Shown here: positions 31,201 to 40,176 of the stretch, piece after piece
How the letters are laid out: the number at the start of each line of letters is the position of its first letter
How positions within the stretch are numbered: position 1 is the stretch's first letter
Origin: Teratosphaeria epicoccoides
Taxonomy: Eukaryota; Ascomycota; Dothideomycetes; Mycosphaerellales; Teratosphaeriaceae
Direction of reading: 5' to 3'
NCBI GenBank assembly: GCA_021401465.1
Contig: JADDMT010000001.1
Coordinates: forward strand, 799,861 to 863,860
DNA length: 64,000 nucleotides
Program-made: the position numbers and the translations under genes
The notes under the pieces: generated by a model
Databases searched by the model: none
The model's input: only the letters and a program-made list of their open reading frames with translations
Told to the model about the DNA's origin: nothing

Positions 31201-32361
31201 GGGCGCATTGCGATTCGCCATGTCGGTTGGCTGATCTGACATTATCTGTACCTCCTGCCGTGCGCCCTCCCGCAGTTCCTTGATCAGCGTCTTACGAGAT
31301 TGTCGCTGACCTGTGGGGAAAGGCGTGAGCGTCAAAACGTAATGGTCGTATAGCCTCGAGTTCTGCTTCTCACGAATGCAGGCGCGCAGGCGTTCGGGTC
31401 CAGTGGCATCATTCTTGAAGGTAATGTAGTAGCCAAACTGGTCAACGTGGATACCCGAGGGTCTATAACGTTTCATGAAGCCGTCAAGATCGGCTCGGAT
31501 CTTTAGATTTGAGGGCAACACAGAACTCGAGATGTACGCATGGGGCGATTCGAGGACCTCATGGCCGGCGTCTGGCAACGTATCATCGTTGTGAGCGGAC
31601 AGCACCCGTGGCAGGATAGATCTCGGTCCGGACGGAGCGTTCTCCAGTCCAGGGGTTACACGAGGCTCTCGACGGTGACTCTGATCCAGTCCTGGACTAG
31701 GGGAAGAATCTCGTATGCCTTTTGGGTCAAATGAAGAATGTCTTTGACGCTGGAAAACATTCATGTCCTGCCCTCTTGCAGACTGCACCCTAAGCGGTGA
31801 GATACCTGAGCTCGATTGGTGGAAAGCGGAGTGCTGGTCTTTTGAAGAAAAACGTGAGCGCTCCCTTCGTGGCGAAGATCGCGGCGACCGCTCTCCATTG
31901 TCGTCGCGCCGTGAAGAGCGCCGACTGCCATCGACAGATGGCCGCCGTTCAGCGCGCGAGCTCCGATCATGGGTGTCTTCGTCCCCATCCTGTCCATCTT
32001 GGGACCAGTGATCCTCATAAGCGTGATTGCCGGGAGATGGAATCGTCCCTGGTGATCTAGGCGGGCTCCGCTCGCGATGGAAGGTCTTGTCCAGGCGGTG
32101 GGGGCTACGCGAGCGGCGGTCTTTGGTCCGTACTTGCTGTCTTATGACGGCTTTGACCCTGCGGTCTCTCCGTGGACGATCATCATACTGGTCATGTGCG
32201 AACTGAACTTGATCACGTGGCCGCTTTTGCGGAATACCAGTCCTCGGCTCGGGATACACAATGCTCCCGGGGCTTTTCGTGACGGACTGCCATCGGTCAG
32301 ACGAGTGGTCCACTTCCCAATCTGTGCTGGGATATAGACAATAGTGGGTGGTGCATATCAT
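28297..32361 (-). CDS. large PHD-finger nuclear protein with RRM-like and winged-helix-like segments
   Basis: Single long frame, 1354 residues, mostly disordered. Residues 45-230 are Arg/Ser/Asp-rich (RS-like). Residues about 275-355 (SVLPSNLKIRADLDGFMKRY, then HVDQFGYYITFKND) look like a small RRM-type alpha-beta fold. A PHD-type zinc finger is at about 418-468: C-x2-C (CHVC), C-x2-C (CATC), H-x2-C (HRMC), C-x2-C (CNRC), with a Trp before the last pair. A second four-Cys ribbon (NCSNCGAIV ... CLNCRN) is at about 770-797. Residues about 910-1000 (YPYYRMIGMALCDRGSLQV, then AAWILEHIPGMYG) resemble a forkhead/winged-helix start. The layout suggests a chromatin reader or adaptor. The true start is uncertain: the first 15 residues look non-coding, and an acceptor (CCCAG or CACAG near 32320) could join an upstream exon. 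Confidence 0.75.
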   Translation of the reverse strand: MICTTHYCLYPSTDWEVDHSSDRWQSVTKSPGSIVYPEPRTGIPQKRPRDQVQFAHDQYDDRPRRDRRVKAVIRQQVRTKDRRSRSPHRLDKTFHRERSPPRSPGTIPSPGNHAYEDHWSQDGQDGDEDTHDRSSRAERRPSVDGSRRSSRRDDNGERSPRSSPRRERSRFSSKDQHSAFHQSSSGISPLRVQSARGQDMNVFQRQRHSSFDPKGIRDSSPSPGLDQSHRREPRVTPGLENAPSGPRSILPRVLSAHNDDTLPDAGHEVLESPHAYISSSVLPSNLKIRADLDGFMKRYRPSGIHVDQFGYYITFKNDATGPERLRACIREKQNSRLYDHYVLTLTPFPTGQRQSRKTLIKELREGARQEVQIMSDQPTDMANRNAPVALASTPQTGSQDAQDEVLSGATASPVSRSKSTCHVCNESSSSVRPTEISCATCPRRYHRMCAINPPRWPDETMWQCNRCVKKQIKVTVPKCGTGLRPGDLAHVERIPGSSALSPGPSVETFEAPALGSPPSRKAPFMNQARDQQAPTADAALGPVSGVDGTTVGVTSELSSTKRAPALSLPVTDKHHDEADALVRRSFAGQSHSSRPNTDVAQKSRWPVLANRKVIEPLESSDFSRTHSDLASARPEAAQPQPREGSVSGSSNIHDQQLGERDLATSSVAATYPGAETGRVSNGGQKTYGPARTAVNSAPSDLLSQEPVAPSASSTGVSRIDNALPEIPESPIEPRMAYHDPPSDLATEKNRYRAPVKPATRMARESKFQGRNCSNCGAIVPAKSSVSRFVCLNCRNGAQTQQPAPVARSKPHDFWADIENPPGSDQEQVERPDVRKPEIVGKHLVEKRDGEAFTNTAKVADGTESTAALGESPDTSAIHSRISTASPALNRDRRGARTTPSQQARRGRRKRNTYPYYRMIGMALCDRGSLQVQGIAAWILEHIPGMYGAAESSSMVQRIAATVSANLDLKGKRLFEDRLWLPGDSADFGTDNWVELQSDKVEEHERWDPVLQKPVSPLQLGKKRPIKANVAAAKSRIEPSPSPVSSGSIDQHNDGHISRPVLNRAIGESASARTDEDFSDGEPLSKVRSSPNRTVLAPVATMSGPRDVDNMVFDKVPRPARETSVPRSPASRPESSPGVLQSPRRPSQLSNAMASPSTNTMGNDTDGTQYGAAYKAGAAAGGQSLVLRSKHKPMGLQVTAEQANGKFVEQIFALDSKLAKHTVGSLYDEWPEYAPENHVDKRAVMAEIKKRPTKKQMFGKPACYSRLAGSIRQAELPASSVETRTNKQSSREAMGWQIPHDGKENVMEFDSLEEFLCLPKNPLAILVDGKLAYRDGTRNEDGELPRARTIYKTGL

Positions 32362-32380
32362 TCAGATCTTTTCAGTTTGC

Positions 32381-32562
32381 TTATGGAGACGTCATGCCAA
32401 TGTCCAAGGCTGTGTATGCTGCGGTATCCCGAGCACCACGACCATCGAGGCGTAAGGTCCGACCTTTTACCACGTACTCATCACTGCAAAATGTGTTGTG
32501 CGCAGAAATGAACTTTGGACTTACCTGAGCAAGGTGCGAAAAGGCCATGTTGGGGATTGCAT
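32381..32562 (-). CDS. candidate 46-residue protein, two exons
   Basis: Exon 32562-32525 and exon 32483-32381 join through a 41-bp intron (GTAAGT donor, TTTTGCAG acceptor) into a 46-residue frame. It begins MQSPTWPFRTLLSDEYVVKG and continues with RTLRLDGRGARDTAAYTALD before a short end. The codon usage and the sequence look coding, and the junction keeps frame. The intron is short for a fungus and has no strong branch site. It could instead be the 5' exons of the PHD gene just downstream, although I found no donor that continues into it. Function unknown. Confidence 0.4.
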
Positions 32563-32821
32563 GCGGGGATGAAGCTGTGATGGAGATGCTACGCGCAGTA
32601 TGCTCGACCATGGGCGGTATCACCGGAAAAGCGGAGAAATTGACGCCGGCTCTACACAGTCAGGAAAACGCGCGCGCGACCCGCTGTTGAAGCCCTCGAC
32701 GGGACCAATGGGCCAAAGAGTGGTGTACATGTAGCCTGCCATCTGTGCTGGAGTACGCGTTGTTTAGATGTTGACTCGCGTTGAACGGTGCGCGTGTGTA
32801 TTTGCTGGCGCCTTCTGCTTG
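32563..32821. other. intergenic between the small gene and the retroelement scrap
   Basis: Probable upstream region of the PHD gene and the 46-codon gene, including a CG-rich run (gcgcgcgcgac) near 32671. No gene seen. Confidence 0.4.
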
Positions 32822-33165
32822 AAGAACCGCTGCCCCCTACTACTCATTAGCGAGACGCTTGACCAGCCCGGTTGCGCCGCAATATTCTGGTCTATCGACT
32901 TGAAGGACGCCTACGACCGAATTCCTATTCGGAAGGGCAACGAGTAGAAGACGACGTTCTAAACGCAGTATAGACACTTTAAGTATATAGTAATACTATT
33001 TAGCTTGACTAACGCACTAGCTACCTTTTAGGCGTATATTAACTAGGCCCTAGCTAGCCTTGTTGATACCTGCTGCGTAGTATATTTAGACAATATACTA
33101 GTCTACTCCGACTCGAAGGAGGAGCATATTTAGTACCTCTAGATAGTGCTTAACAGAGTATGGAC
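32822..33165 (+). mobile_element. isolated fragment of Gypsy family A reverse transcriptase
   Basis: This stretch aligns by eye over about 345 bp with the reverse-transcriptase core of the family A element at about 53171-53520: it shares gaagaaccgctgccccctac, then atcgacttgaaggacgcct, and the YLDD-strand region near 33080-33120. It is more decayed than the copy at 53 kb: many sites differ by C-to-T or G-to-A (for example the ggccctagccggcc of the other copy is ggccctagctagcc here). It has no LTR and ends abruptly on both sides. Confidence 0.85.
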
Positions 33166-33431
33166 TATATTATATCATCAAGGGTCTTACCTTCATCTTG
33201 ACTTACATTACTACTTATACCATGGCATACATATATTTCCGAGCTATGGAACAAGATAGAAATTGACTACCTAAACCGGCTAGCGCAAATGTCCACCATG
33301 TAGAAAGTGGGAGCCCACGTGCGACGGAACATAGGGCCATGCTTGATAGCTGCTTGACGGGCTTGGGACTCACCGGGCGAATTCTTGACACTCGATGAGC
33401 ACATCGTGCTGAGCTACGGGACTGACCGGGC
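33166..33431. other. upstream region of the SCY1-like gene
   Basis: A TA-rich stretch (33165-33240) follows the retroelement scrap, then the probable promoter of the SCY1-like gene. Nothing else is seen. Confidence 0.35.
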
Positions 33432-35908
33432 ATGGACTTTCTCAAATCTGCCGTGGCCTCGATAGCCAAAGGACCAGCCTTCGCCTACTCTTTCGGCGAT
33501 CGAGTGGACCTCGATCAATCAATCTGGACTTTGCACAACGGCACGAAACGAGTAGGGACGGAAGATGGCGGAGACGGCTCGGTGGACGCTGACGGGGGAC
33601 ATAGGAAGACGGCAGCAAGTGTAGCATCTTCTCCTTCGACATCAGCGCCAATCGATCCCGGCTGCCCTTGGCCAAGAACGCGTTGCGCAAGTTCCGAACA
33701 CTGCGGCATCCCGGCATTGTGAAGCTCCTAGACACGCTCGAGGTGGGTGTGTGCGCGCTGGTCGATCGAGGAGAGAAGCGCTGACTGGGGCACAAGGTAG
33801 ACAGATCAATTGATCTACATTGCGACTGAGCGCGTGATTCCCTTGTCACGGGCAACGAGACGCCAGTCGCTGTCAGAAGAGAGCCTGAAGTGGGGCTTGC
33901 ACACCGTGGCCAAGACGCTCAAGTTCATCAACGATGAAGCGGCATCTGTTCACGGCAACATCCGCGCCGCCTCCCTCTTCACCGGCGAGAGCGGAGAGTG
34001 GAAGATTGGAGGTCTTGAAATCACAAGCTCGATGAAGGAGGACGACGCAATCCTGTTCTCGCACGGGAGCCTGGTGCCGGATATCGGCCGATATAGTCCG
34101 CCAGAGGTCGCCAAGGGCGGGTGGGACAGTGTGCGGAAGAACCCGACGCATGCGGTCGATGCCTACCAGTATGGCATCTTGGTCACCGAGGTCTTCAATG
34201 GCGGGTACTCAGGCACAGAGCAAGCCGGCACCACACGCAACATCCCGCTCCAGATGCAGCAGAGCTATAAGCGGCTGAGCCATGCTGTGCCAAAGATGCG
34301 GTTGAGTGTTGGCCACTTTCTCGAGCAGGGCAGTCGCAGTGGCGGCTTCTTCGATACACCGTTGATCCAGCTCAGTACTGGAATTGATAATCTGGGCCTG
34401 AAGAGCGAGGCTGAGAAGGATGTTTTCCTGAAGTACGTCATGCCACCCAGAGTCATGGTGCTGTACTGACACCGTCTAGGGAGCTTGATGAGGTAGCTGA
34501 ATCCGATGACTTTCCGGAAGACTACTTCAAGGCCAAAATACTACCAGAGCTTCTGAAGTCGATCGAATTTGGTGGTGGTGGGCCAAAGTCATTTGGACTT
34601 TGCATGCGCATTGCCACGAAGATGTCAGACGAAGAGTGGGACAGTCACGTAACGCCTGTGGTGGTCCGATTGTTCACGAGTCCGGACCGTGCCTTACGCG
34701 TATGCCTTCTGGACAATCTGCCTCTCATGATTGACCACTTGAGTCAGAAACTCGTGACAGACAAGATTTTCCCCCAAATGGTCACTGGGTTCGGCGACCT
34801 GGCACCATTAGTACGAGAGCAGACTGTCAAGGCGGTGCTGGTCGTGGTCCCAAAGATGAGCGATCGAGTCATAAACGGAGAGCTTCTACGACACCTGGCA
34901 AAGACAGCGAACGATGAACAACCCGGCATTCGAACCAACACCACCATCTGCCTGGGCAAAATAGCGCGCAACCTGAGTCCCGGCTCAAGAGCGAAAGTGC
35001 TCAGTGCCGCCTTCTCGAGGGCCTTGCGCGATCCGTTCGTACATGCACGAAACGCGGCTCTTCTCGCTCTAGCCGCGACCTCGGACATCTTCTCCGAGGA
35101 CGACTGCGCCACAAAAATGCTCCCCGCCATCTGTCCTTCTCTCGTCGACAAGGAGAAAATGATCCGCGACCAGGCAAACAAAACCCTCACCATCTACCTC
35201 GACCGCGTCCGCAAATACGGCCAGACCCTCCCCGACACCGTCCTGCCGCCGCCGTCCTCAGAGCCGAACTCCCGCGCCGCCTCCCCCCAACCAAACGCCC
35301 CCGGCAACGCCGCCGCGCAAGGCTGGGCCGGCTGGGCCGTCTCCTCCTTCACCCACAAGCTCGGCGCCGCCACCGGCCAGATCCAACCCAACAGCAACGA
35401 CGTCATCCCCACACCCGCAGAACGTAGCCGCACACCCCCCGCCAACGGCACTCCCTCACGCCCAAGCACCACCCTGCACCCCGCTCAATCCGCCCCTGCG
35501 GTCCCGCGGATCTCGTCGTCCAGCCTCCGCAACGACGCAGATTTTGGCGGCGGCAGCTGGGGTGACATGGACGATGACGCGGCTGACGGGGAAGATTTCG
35601 ATCCGTGGAGCGCGCCGGCGCCTGCGGCTTCGAAGGCTGCTGCGACGGTGGTGGCGTATGATGATGGTGGAGAGCCGGATTTCGAAGGGTGGTTGAATGC
35701 GCAGGCGAAGGCCAAGCAGCTGAGTAAGAAGCCGTTGCCTAAGGGGTTGGCGCCGAAGAAGAAGACGACGACCACGACCACGACGGCGACGACGACGGTC
35801 AAGAAGGCAGCGGGAGCGGGGAAGTCGGTTGTGAGTAAGACGGCGCCTGCTCCGAAAGCGCAGGCGAAGGAGGAGGAAGAGGAGGATTGGGGCGATGCTT
35901 GGGGATGA
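33432..35908 (+). CDS. SCY1-like pseudokinase with HEAT repeats (SCYL1/Cex1 type)
   Basis: Cytosolic SCY1-family protein; relatives (animal SCYL1, yeast Cex1) act in tRNA export and Golgi COPI traffic. Four exons, 33432-33551, 33605-33742, 33801-34432 and 34480-35908, give 772 residues. The introns use GTAGGG/TAG, GTGGGT/TAG and GTACGT/TAG, with CTGAC branch sites in the first and last. The N terminus (MDFLKSAVASIAKGPAFAY) and the block LRKFRTLRHPGIVKLLDTLE are typical. The kinase fold lacks catalytic residues: the catalytic-loop position reads SVHGNIRAAS instead of H-R-D and the DFG position reads KIGGLEIT. HEAT-type repeats follow, centred on FGDLAPLVREQTVKAVL, TNTTICLGKIARNLSP and DPFVHARNAALLAL. 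The tail has Pro/Ala-rich and Thr/Lys runs and ends in EEEEEDWGDAWG, a C-terminal acidic/Trp motif as in SCYL1-type proteins. Intact. Confidence 0.92.
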
Positions 35909-36397
35909 GGGGTGAGAGAACGTCGGGCTGGGCTGTGTATTCAAATCGAAATCGTATGAATCTGTGAGAACCCTTCAGACACACGACGAGCCGATGTCCA
36001 TACGCGCGGGTCCCTAGCCACTTGAGCATACAGACTCTATACAAATGTCTGTCTTGCATGCATCCACCCATCATCTAAGGGCCGCCCTAGCTAGCCTGAA
36101 AGCCATGGACAAATCCAAGAAAAGACCAAATATGCAACGGAGAGGGTGGGAGTGGTCAATCTGTGTAACCCCGTCCTTTCGTCTCCGGAATGGAAGCAGG
36201 GTCGACGCGTGGCCCACGTGTGGGACGCGAGAGCGCCTGAAAAACGCCGGTGGCAATGCCGTGAACGCAAGCAGGTAAGCAAGCAAGCAAGCAAGCAAGC
36301 AGAGTCGCCTCCCTTCCTTTTTTATCATGTCGTATGCAATCGCACCCACGGCTCAAATGCTGAAGCGCACCCTTTTCCCCTGCTTCGCCGCCTTCTC
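35909..36397. other. intergenic between convergent genes, with a tetranucleotide repeat
   Basis: Sequence between the 3' ends of the SCY1-like gene (plus) and the Ser/Thr-rich membrane-protein gene (minus). It contains the (AAGC)n run listed separately. No supported gene. Confidence 0.5.
36277..36301 (+). repeat. (AAGC)6 microsatellite
   Basis: Six consecutive AAGC units followed by a partial unit, directly visible. Intergenic. Confidence 0.9.
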
Positions 36398-37741
36398 CTA
36401 GAAATTCTGTGCGATGCCGCTATTCGCCTGGTAATTGCCTCCAGGCTGTATCCGCGTGTTTCGTCGGGCGCTGACGTCTCTGACCACCGGCATGCCGTTA
36501 TGGTCATGCGAGCCACCGTAGCTGCCGTCACCGTAGGGTCCGTGCTGACCGTACCCGTACCCGTTGCCTGCGTCTGCGTTGTAGAGGCCGCCCGATTGCA
36601 AGCTGGAAGGCACCTGCGGTACCTCCGGTTCCGAGCCCTCTGATCGCCCACCGTTGGAGTATGCTGACGAGGCATTGCTAGGGCCTCGATGGATACCGCC
36701 TGCGGCTGCTGCGCCCGCTACCGGTGCTCCGCCTAGCGCACCGATCTCGTCTGACCCCATCGTTGCTCGCTGGTTGTCCATCAGCCCGTCACCCGAGTTG
36801 CCGTCGTTGAAGCCGCCGGTTGCACCGGGCGAAGCTTGTCCGGTGGCGTACGACCCTCCAGTGTCTGACGACTGTCCCTGTGTGTAGCCGCCGCTCAGCG
36901 TCGTGCTCGCCTTCCTGTTCGAAGCCGTTGCTGCGCCCCAGCCCCTGTACCCGCTGTTGCTGTCCTGTGTCATTTCCGGGCCTCCGGACGCGACTTGAGG
37001 GATGGTGGGATCGGAGTTGGGGTTGAAGCCGTAGTCCTCGACTTCTTTGCGACGTGCTTCGGCGTCGGCCTTGCTTTGCTTGCGCCGTCGCCACCACCAT
37101 ATCGCACCTGCGACGAGCAGTGCGACGACTACGACCGGTATCACGACGGCAATGGCAGTCTTACCGCCCGTCGACAGACCGCCACTGCCTGACGAGCCAC
37201 CGCCTGCGCTATTGTTCGCCAGCGACGCGGCCGTCGATGAGCCGGCGGCTGATGTTGTTGATTTGGTGCTCGTGGCACCGGCTACTGTGGTGGTCCCCCC
37301 AGGTGTGCTGACGATTGTCTCCACGACGGTCGTGGCTTCTGCCGCCGTCTGGCCATTGGCAGTTGCTGAAGCTGTCACGACGCTGGTCACGACATTTGTC
37401 GTGACGGGCTGATTGGACGGAGCGGTTTCGGTGGTGGTGGTCGGGGCGCTGGTGCTGACTACTGTCGTTGATGCTGCGTTGGTGATTGTCGTTTGTGGCG
37501 CGGTTGAGGTCTGGGCATCCGAAATACTGGAAGAGACCTCGGCGGCTGATGAAGACAAGGCGGCGCTGAGGCTGGAGCTCAGGGCGGCGCTGCTGCTGGT
37601 GGCGGCGCTTGAGCTGTCGCTCGTCACTGAAGGAGTGGACATGTCAGTATATGGGGGGGGGAGGGAGTGTCGTGGGGGAAGAGCAGAGCAGAACAGAGCA
37701 GAGCAGAGCAGGATTGAGGACTCACGCGTAGAATTGGACAT
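36398..37741 (-). CDS. Ser/Thr-rich single-pass membrane protein (Mid2/WSC-sensor-like)
   Basis: A probable plasma-membrane, heavily O-mannosylated protein resembling fungal wall-stress sensors in layout. The minus frame from 37741 is open, but it contains a GTGAGT donor (G at 37725) and a CTTCAG acceptor ending at 37627, with a CTGAC branch between. Splicing (37741-37726 to 37626-36398) gives 414 residues beginning MSNSTLTSDSSSAAT and removes a low-complexity stretch. Residues about 5-180 are almost all Ser/Thr/Ala/Val; one membrane helix follows (GGKTAIAVVIPVVVVALLVA), capped by WWWRRRK, and then a cytosolic Gly/Ser/Asn-rich tail with poorly ordered repeats. There is no WSC cysteine domain and no clear cleaved signal peptide. 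Mid2-like is a layout call, not a homology call. Confidence 0.75.
   Translation of the reverse strand: MSNSTRESSILLCSALFCSALPPRHSLPPPYTDMSTPSVTSDSSSAATSSSAALSSSLSAALSSSAAEVSSSISDAQTSTAPQTTITNAASTTVVSTSAPTTTTETAPSNQPVTTNVVTSVVTASATANGQTAAEATTVVETIVSTPGGTTTVAGATSTKSTTSAAGSSTAASLANNSAGGGSSGSGGLSTGGKTAIAVVIPVVVVALLVAGAIWWWRRRKQSKADAEARRKEVEDYGFNPNSDPTIPQVASGGPEMTQDSNSGYRGWGAATASNRKASTTLSGGYTQGQSSDTGGSYATGQASPGATGGFNDGNSGDGLMDNQRATMGSDEIGALGGAPVAGAAAAGGIHRGPSNASSAYSNGGRSEGSEPEVPQVPSSLQSGGLYNADAGNGYGYGQHGPYGDGSYGGSHDHNGMPVVRDVSARRNTRIQPGGNYQANSGIAQNF
37678..37711 (+). repeat. GAGCA-type pentanucleotide repeat inside an intron
   Basis: Imperfect tandem (AGAGC)n on plus, hence a pyrimidine-rich (GCTCT)n tract on the minus-strand transcript. 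It lies inside the predicted first intron of the Ser/Thr-rich membrane-protein gene. Confidence 0.8.
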
Positions 37742-39318
37742 GGTTCCGCAAGCGCAGAGGGCCTGGTGACAGACAGGGTGACTTGTCTTGCCCCGAAGCG
37801 CTGCGCGACTGGCTCGAGTCTATTCGCGTGGAGGGCTGCGGACAAATGTGGTGGTCGCCCTGCTGTTGCTGGGCTGCCTGCTCTCGCACCGCTCAAAATG
37901 GCCACGAGCCACTCCAAAATACCAGCTATGCGGGAGTGATATTCTGCTCGTGTTGGTGGCGTCTGTCTGCGTCCGAATGCTCCGACGAATGTTTATCGAG
38001 CGCCAGAGAGCAGCGGTATCCAAGTAGTTGCGCGTCACTCCCCTTGGGTCACCCTCCTCCACTTTTGACAAGCGATCGTTGCGGAGTAGCTGCTACCTCC
38101 TAAGCTCTGACGCGTCGAGATGATTATCGAGTAATACCAGAAGACAACGAGAAAAAACGAGAAAAACAATAATGACTCGGGATGCGGTTGTTGGCGTCGC
38201 GTGGACGGTGAACGTGTTTGATGCAGAAGTGCTGACACTCCACGATCACCTCAGTGATGGAAGCAGCCCTCCGGCGCTTCTCGTGATGAGACACCACTTT
38301 ACCCGCCCGCTCCAGGTCTCGGCCGCGGCTGCAACATGCACCGCGCCCCTTTCTCAATGATAGTAATAACAATAATAGTAATAATACCTGATCGTCAAGT
38401 ACTGCCCGCCTGTCAAACCGAATAGGATAACAATATTATTATGTATGTACGTAAAGACAGAAAATGAGAGCGAGCGTGAAAGTGTTGCTGGATGGAATCA
38501 ATGAGAACAATAATGATAATAACAATAAGAATTCGGCACGCAAAAGGCTGTCTGTCGCTCGTCCAGCCTGGTCCCTGCACGTTCTGCTGCACAGAGCCTT
38601 TCCCGCCATGTCCAATTTCGCGAGGAGCCCAGGTCTCTCCGTGAGTCGGTTCAACCAACCTTCACAGTTACTTTGTCCACCATGATTTTGATCATCCTGC
38701 GGCAGGAACAGAGAGCGAGCTGATCATTCCATTGTGCAGCCGAGGATCACTGTGAGCGCATCGTCACAGAGGCTGTGTACGTCGCGGAGGGAGCACGATG
38801 ATCACGGCGCAACCTGGAGTCTCACGGCGAGTAAGCTACTGAATTTCTTCGCGGACCCCACCGAAAGATCAAGAAGCGGAGTCAGTACCGACAGATACGA
38901 AATCTCCAGCCTCGATGTGGAAAGCCCCACGCGCTTGGCTAGTACTGAATGAACAGGCGCGCGGAATCATGACGCAGGTAGAATTTGCTCATCTTTCAGT
39001 TCCGGAACCTATGTATGTAGCAAGAAGCCAAGAGGTACTGACTACAGACCATGTCTCATACGCATAAAAAATGCATGGGCATAATATCATCACTAGAACC
39101 GGCCAAGAATTCAACACCCCTTCGGGGGAACTTCTGTGCGTGAGGAAGCAGAGGGGAACGCCAGGTCCGTTCATATCTCTTCATGAATGCTCTGCTTCTC
39201 TCCTCACGCCGTTCTCCCACCATTGCTCACAATCGTCTCGTCGTCACACTGCCACAGCCCATGTCCTATGTGCAAATGTCCTATGTGCAATGCTGTCCAA
39301 TGGGTAGAATTTGTGCAT
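37742..39318. other. long intergenic region with simple A/T-rich repeats
   Basis: About 1.6 kb between two minus-strand genes. It has TAA/AAT trinucleotide-like runs at about 38358-38387 and 38506-38529. Short frames on both strands lack domains. It should include the upstream region of the Ser/Thr-rich gene (left part) and the 3' flank of the RlpA-like gene (right part). Confidence 0.45.
38358..38387 (+). repeat. imperfect (TAA)n run
   Basis: Runs of tagtaataacaataatagta type, directly visible. A similar run follows at about 38506-38529. Confidence 0.75.
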
Positions 39319-40176
39319 CTAGTCCCAGGTCCACTTGATGTCGTGCACACGTCCGTCGCCATCGGGAGCCACGGTCTTGAACAAGGTCGGGCTCAAATCG
39401 ATTGAGCCCTCGGCGCAGCCTGCGCAGCGATCGACCACAGTCGCAGAGTACGCGCTGCCGTCCGTGCCCGTGATGCTGATCTTCTTGTTGCAGACTGGGT
39501 TGTTGTTCGGGTTGCCGCCAGCCTCGGCGCTGTAAGAGTCGAACATGGATTCCGCGATGGCAACGATCGGATCGTTGTCCGTGGAGGTCATGCCGCAGGA
39601 GCCGAGACCGGGGGTGTAGTAGGTGATGTCGCCGGTGTACGAGGTGCCAGCCTTGGCCATACCGTAGGAAAGGCCTGAGCCGCCAGATGAGCTGGAGGAG
39701 CTGCCGCTGGAATCGGCCGCAGCGGCAGCACTGCTGGTGGAAGCAGCCTCGGTGGAGGAATCGGCTGGAGCTTCGTAGCCAGAGGGCGTTGGCGCGACAG
39801 AGCTGGAGCTTGGCGCGACGTAAGCATAGCTCGGCGGAACATACTCCGATGTACTGCTGGTGGTCGACGGGGCAGAGTAAGCTGGCGCAGAGTCCGGGCT
39901 GGGTGCGGCCTCTGGCGGACTGGACGTGGGCGCGGAAGCGGCTGCGACGGAAGCGTCGGGGGCAATGTATGCTGCAGAGGAGGAGGGTGCCGTCTGATCT
40001 GGGTCAACCCAAACGGTGTACGTGACCGGAACTGTCACGACCTCGACTTCAGTATTGGTGACCCAAACGATATCGCGCTTGGCGTGCGGGTGCTGGTGAT
40101 GCATGTGGCCTTGCATCGGAACAGCAGCCGCAACTGATAGAAGGGCGCTGGCAGCGACGAAGTTCCTGGCGAACAT
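39319..40176 (-). CDS. secreted Ser-rich protein with RlpA-like double-psi beta-barrel (expansin-related)
   Basis: Single exon, 285 residues. A signal peptide is evident (MFARNFVAASALLSVAAA, cleavage near AVP), followed by a His-rich stretch (MQGHMHHQHPHAKR) ending in a Lys-Arg site that could be cut by Kex2. Residues 35-175 are a Ser/Ala/Pro/Tyr-rich linker with a VTVPVTYTVWVDP segment. The C-terminal 110 residues form the RlpA-like/DPBB domain: GDITYYTPGLGSCGMTSTDN, then CNKKISITGTDGSAYSATVV, DRCAGCAEGSIDLSPTLF and the end RVHDIKWTWD, with paired cysteines. Fungal relatives are small secreted wall- or plant-associated proteins; enzymatic activity is not expected from the family. Intact. Confidence 0.9.
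   Translation of the reverse strand: MFARNFVAASALLSVAAAVPMQGHMHHQHPHAKRDIVWVTNTEVEVVTVPVTYTVWVDPDQTAPSSSAAYIAPDASVAAASAPTSSPPEAAPSPDSAPAYSAPSTTSSTSEYVPPSYAYVAPSSSSVAPTPSGYEAPADSSTEAASTSSAAAAADSSGSSSSSSGGSGLSYGMAKAGTSYTGDITYYTPGLGSCGMTSTDNDPIVAIAESMFDSYSAEAGGNPNNNPVCNKKISITGTDGSAYSATVVDRCAGCAEGSIDLSPTLFKTVAPDGDGRVHDIKWTWD

Noticed and set aside
35456..35944. Arg-rich 162-codon minus-strand frame
   Set aside because: Antisense of the low-complexity tail of the SCY1-like gene; Arg/Leu runs are the mirror of Ala/Thr/Lys-rich codons.
36277..36301. Telomere- or centromere-like repeat
   Set aside because: The AAGC run is only six units long and unrelated to the TTAGGG-type telomere repeat; it is a plain microsatellite.
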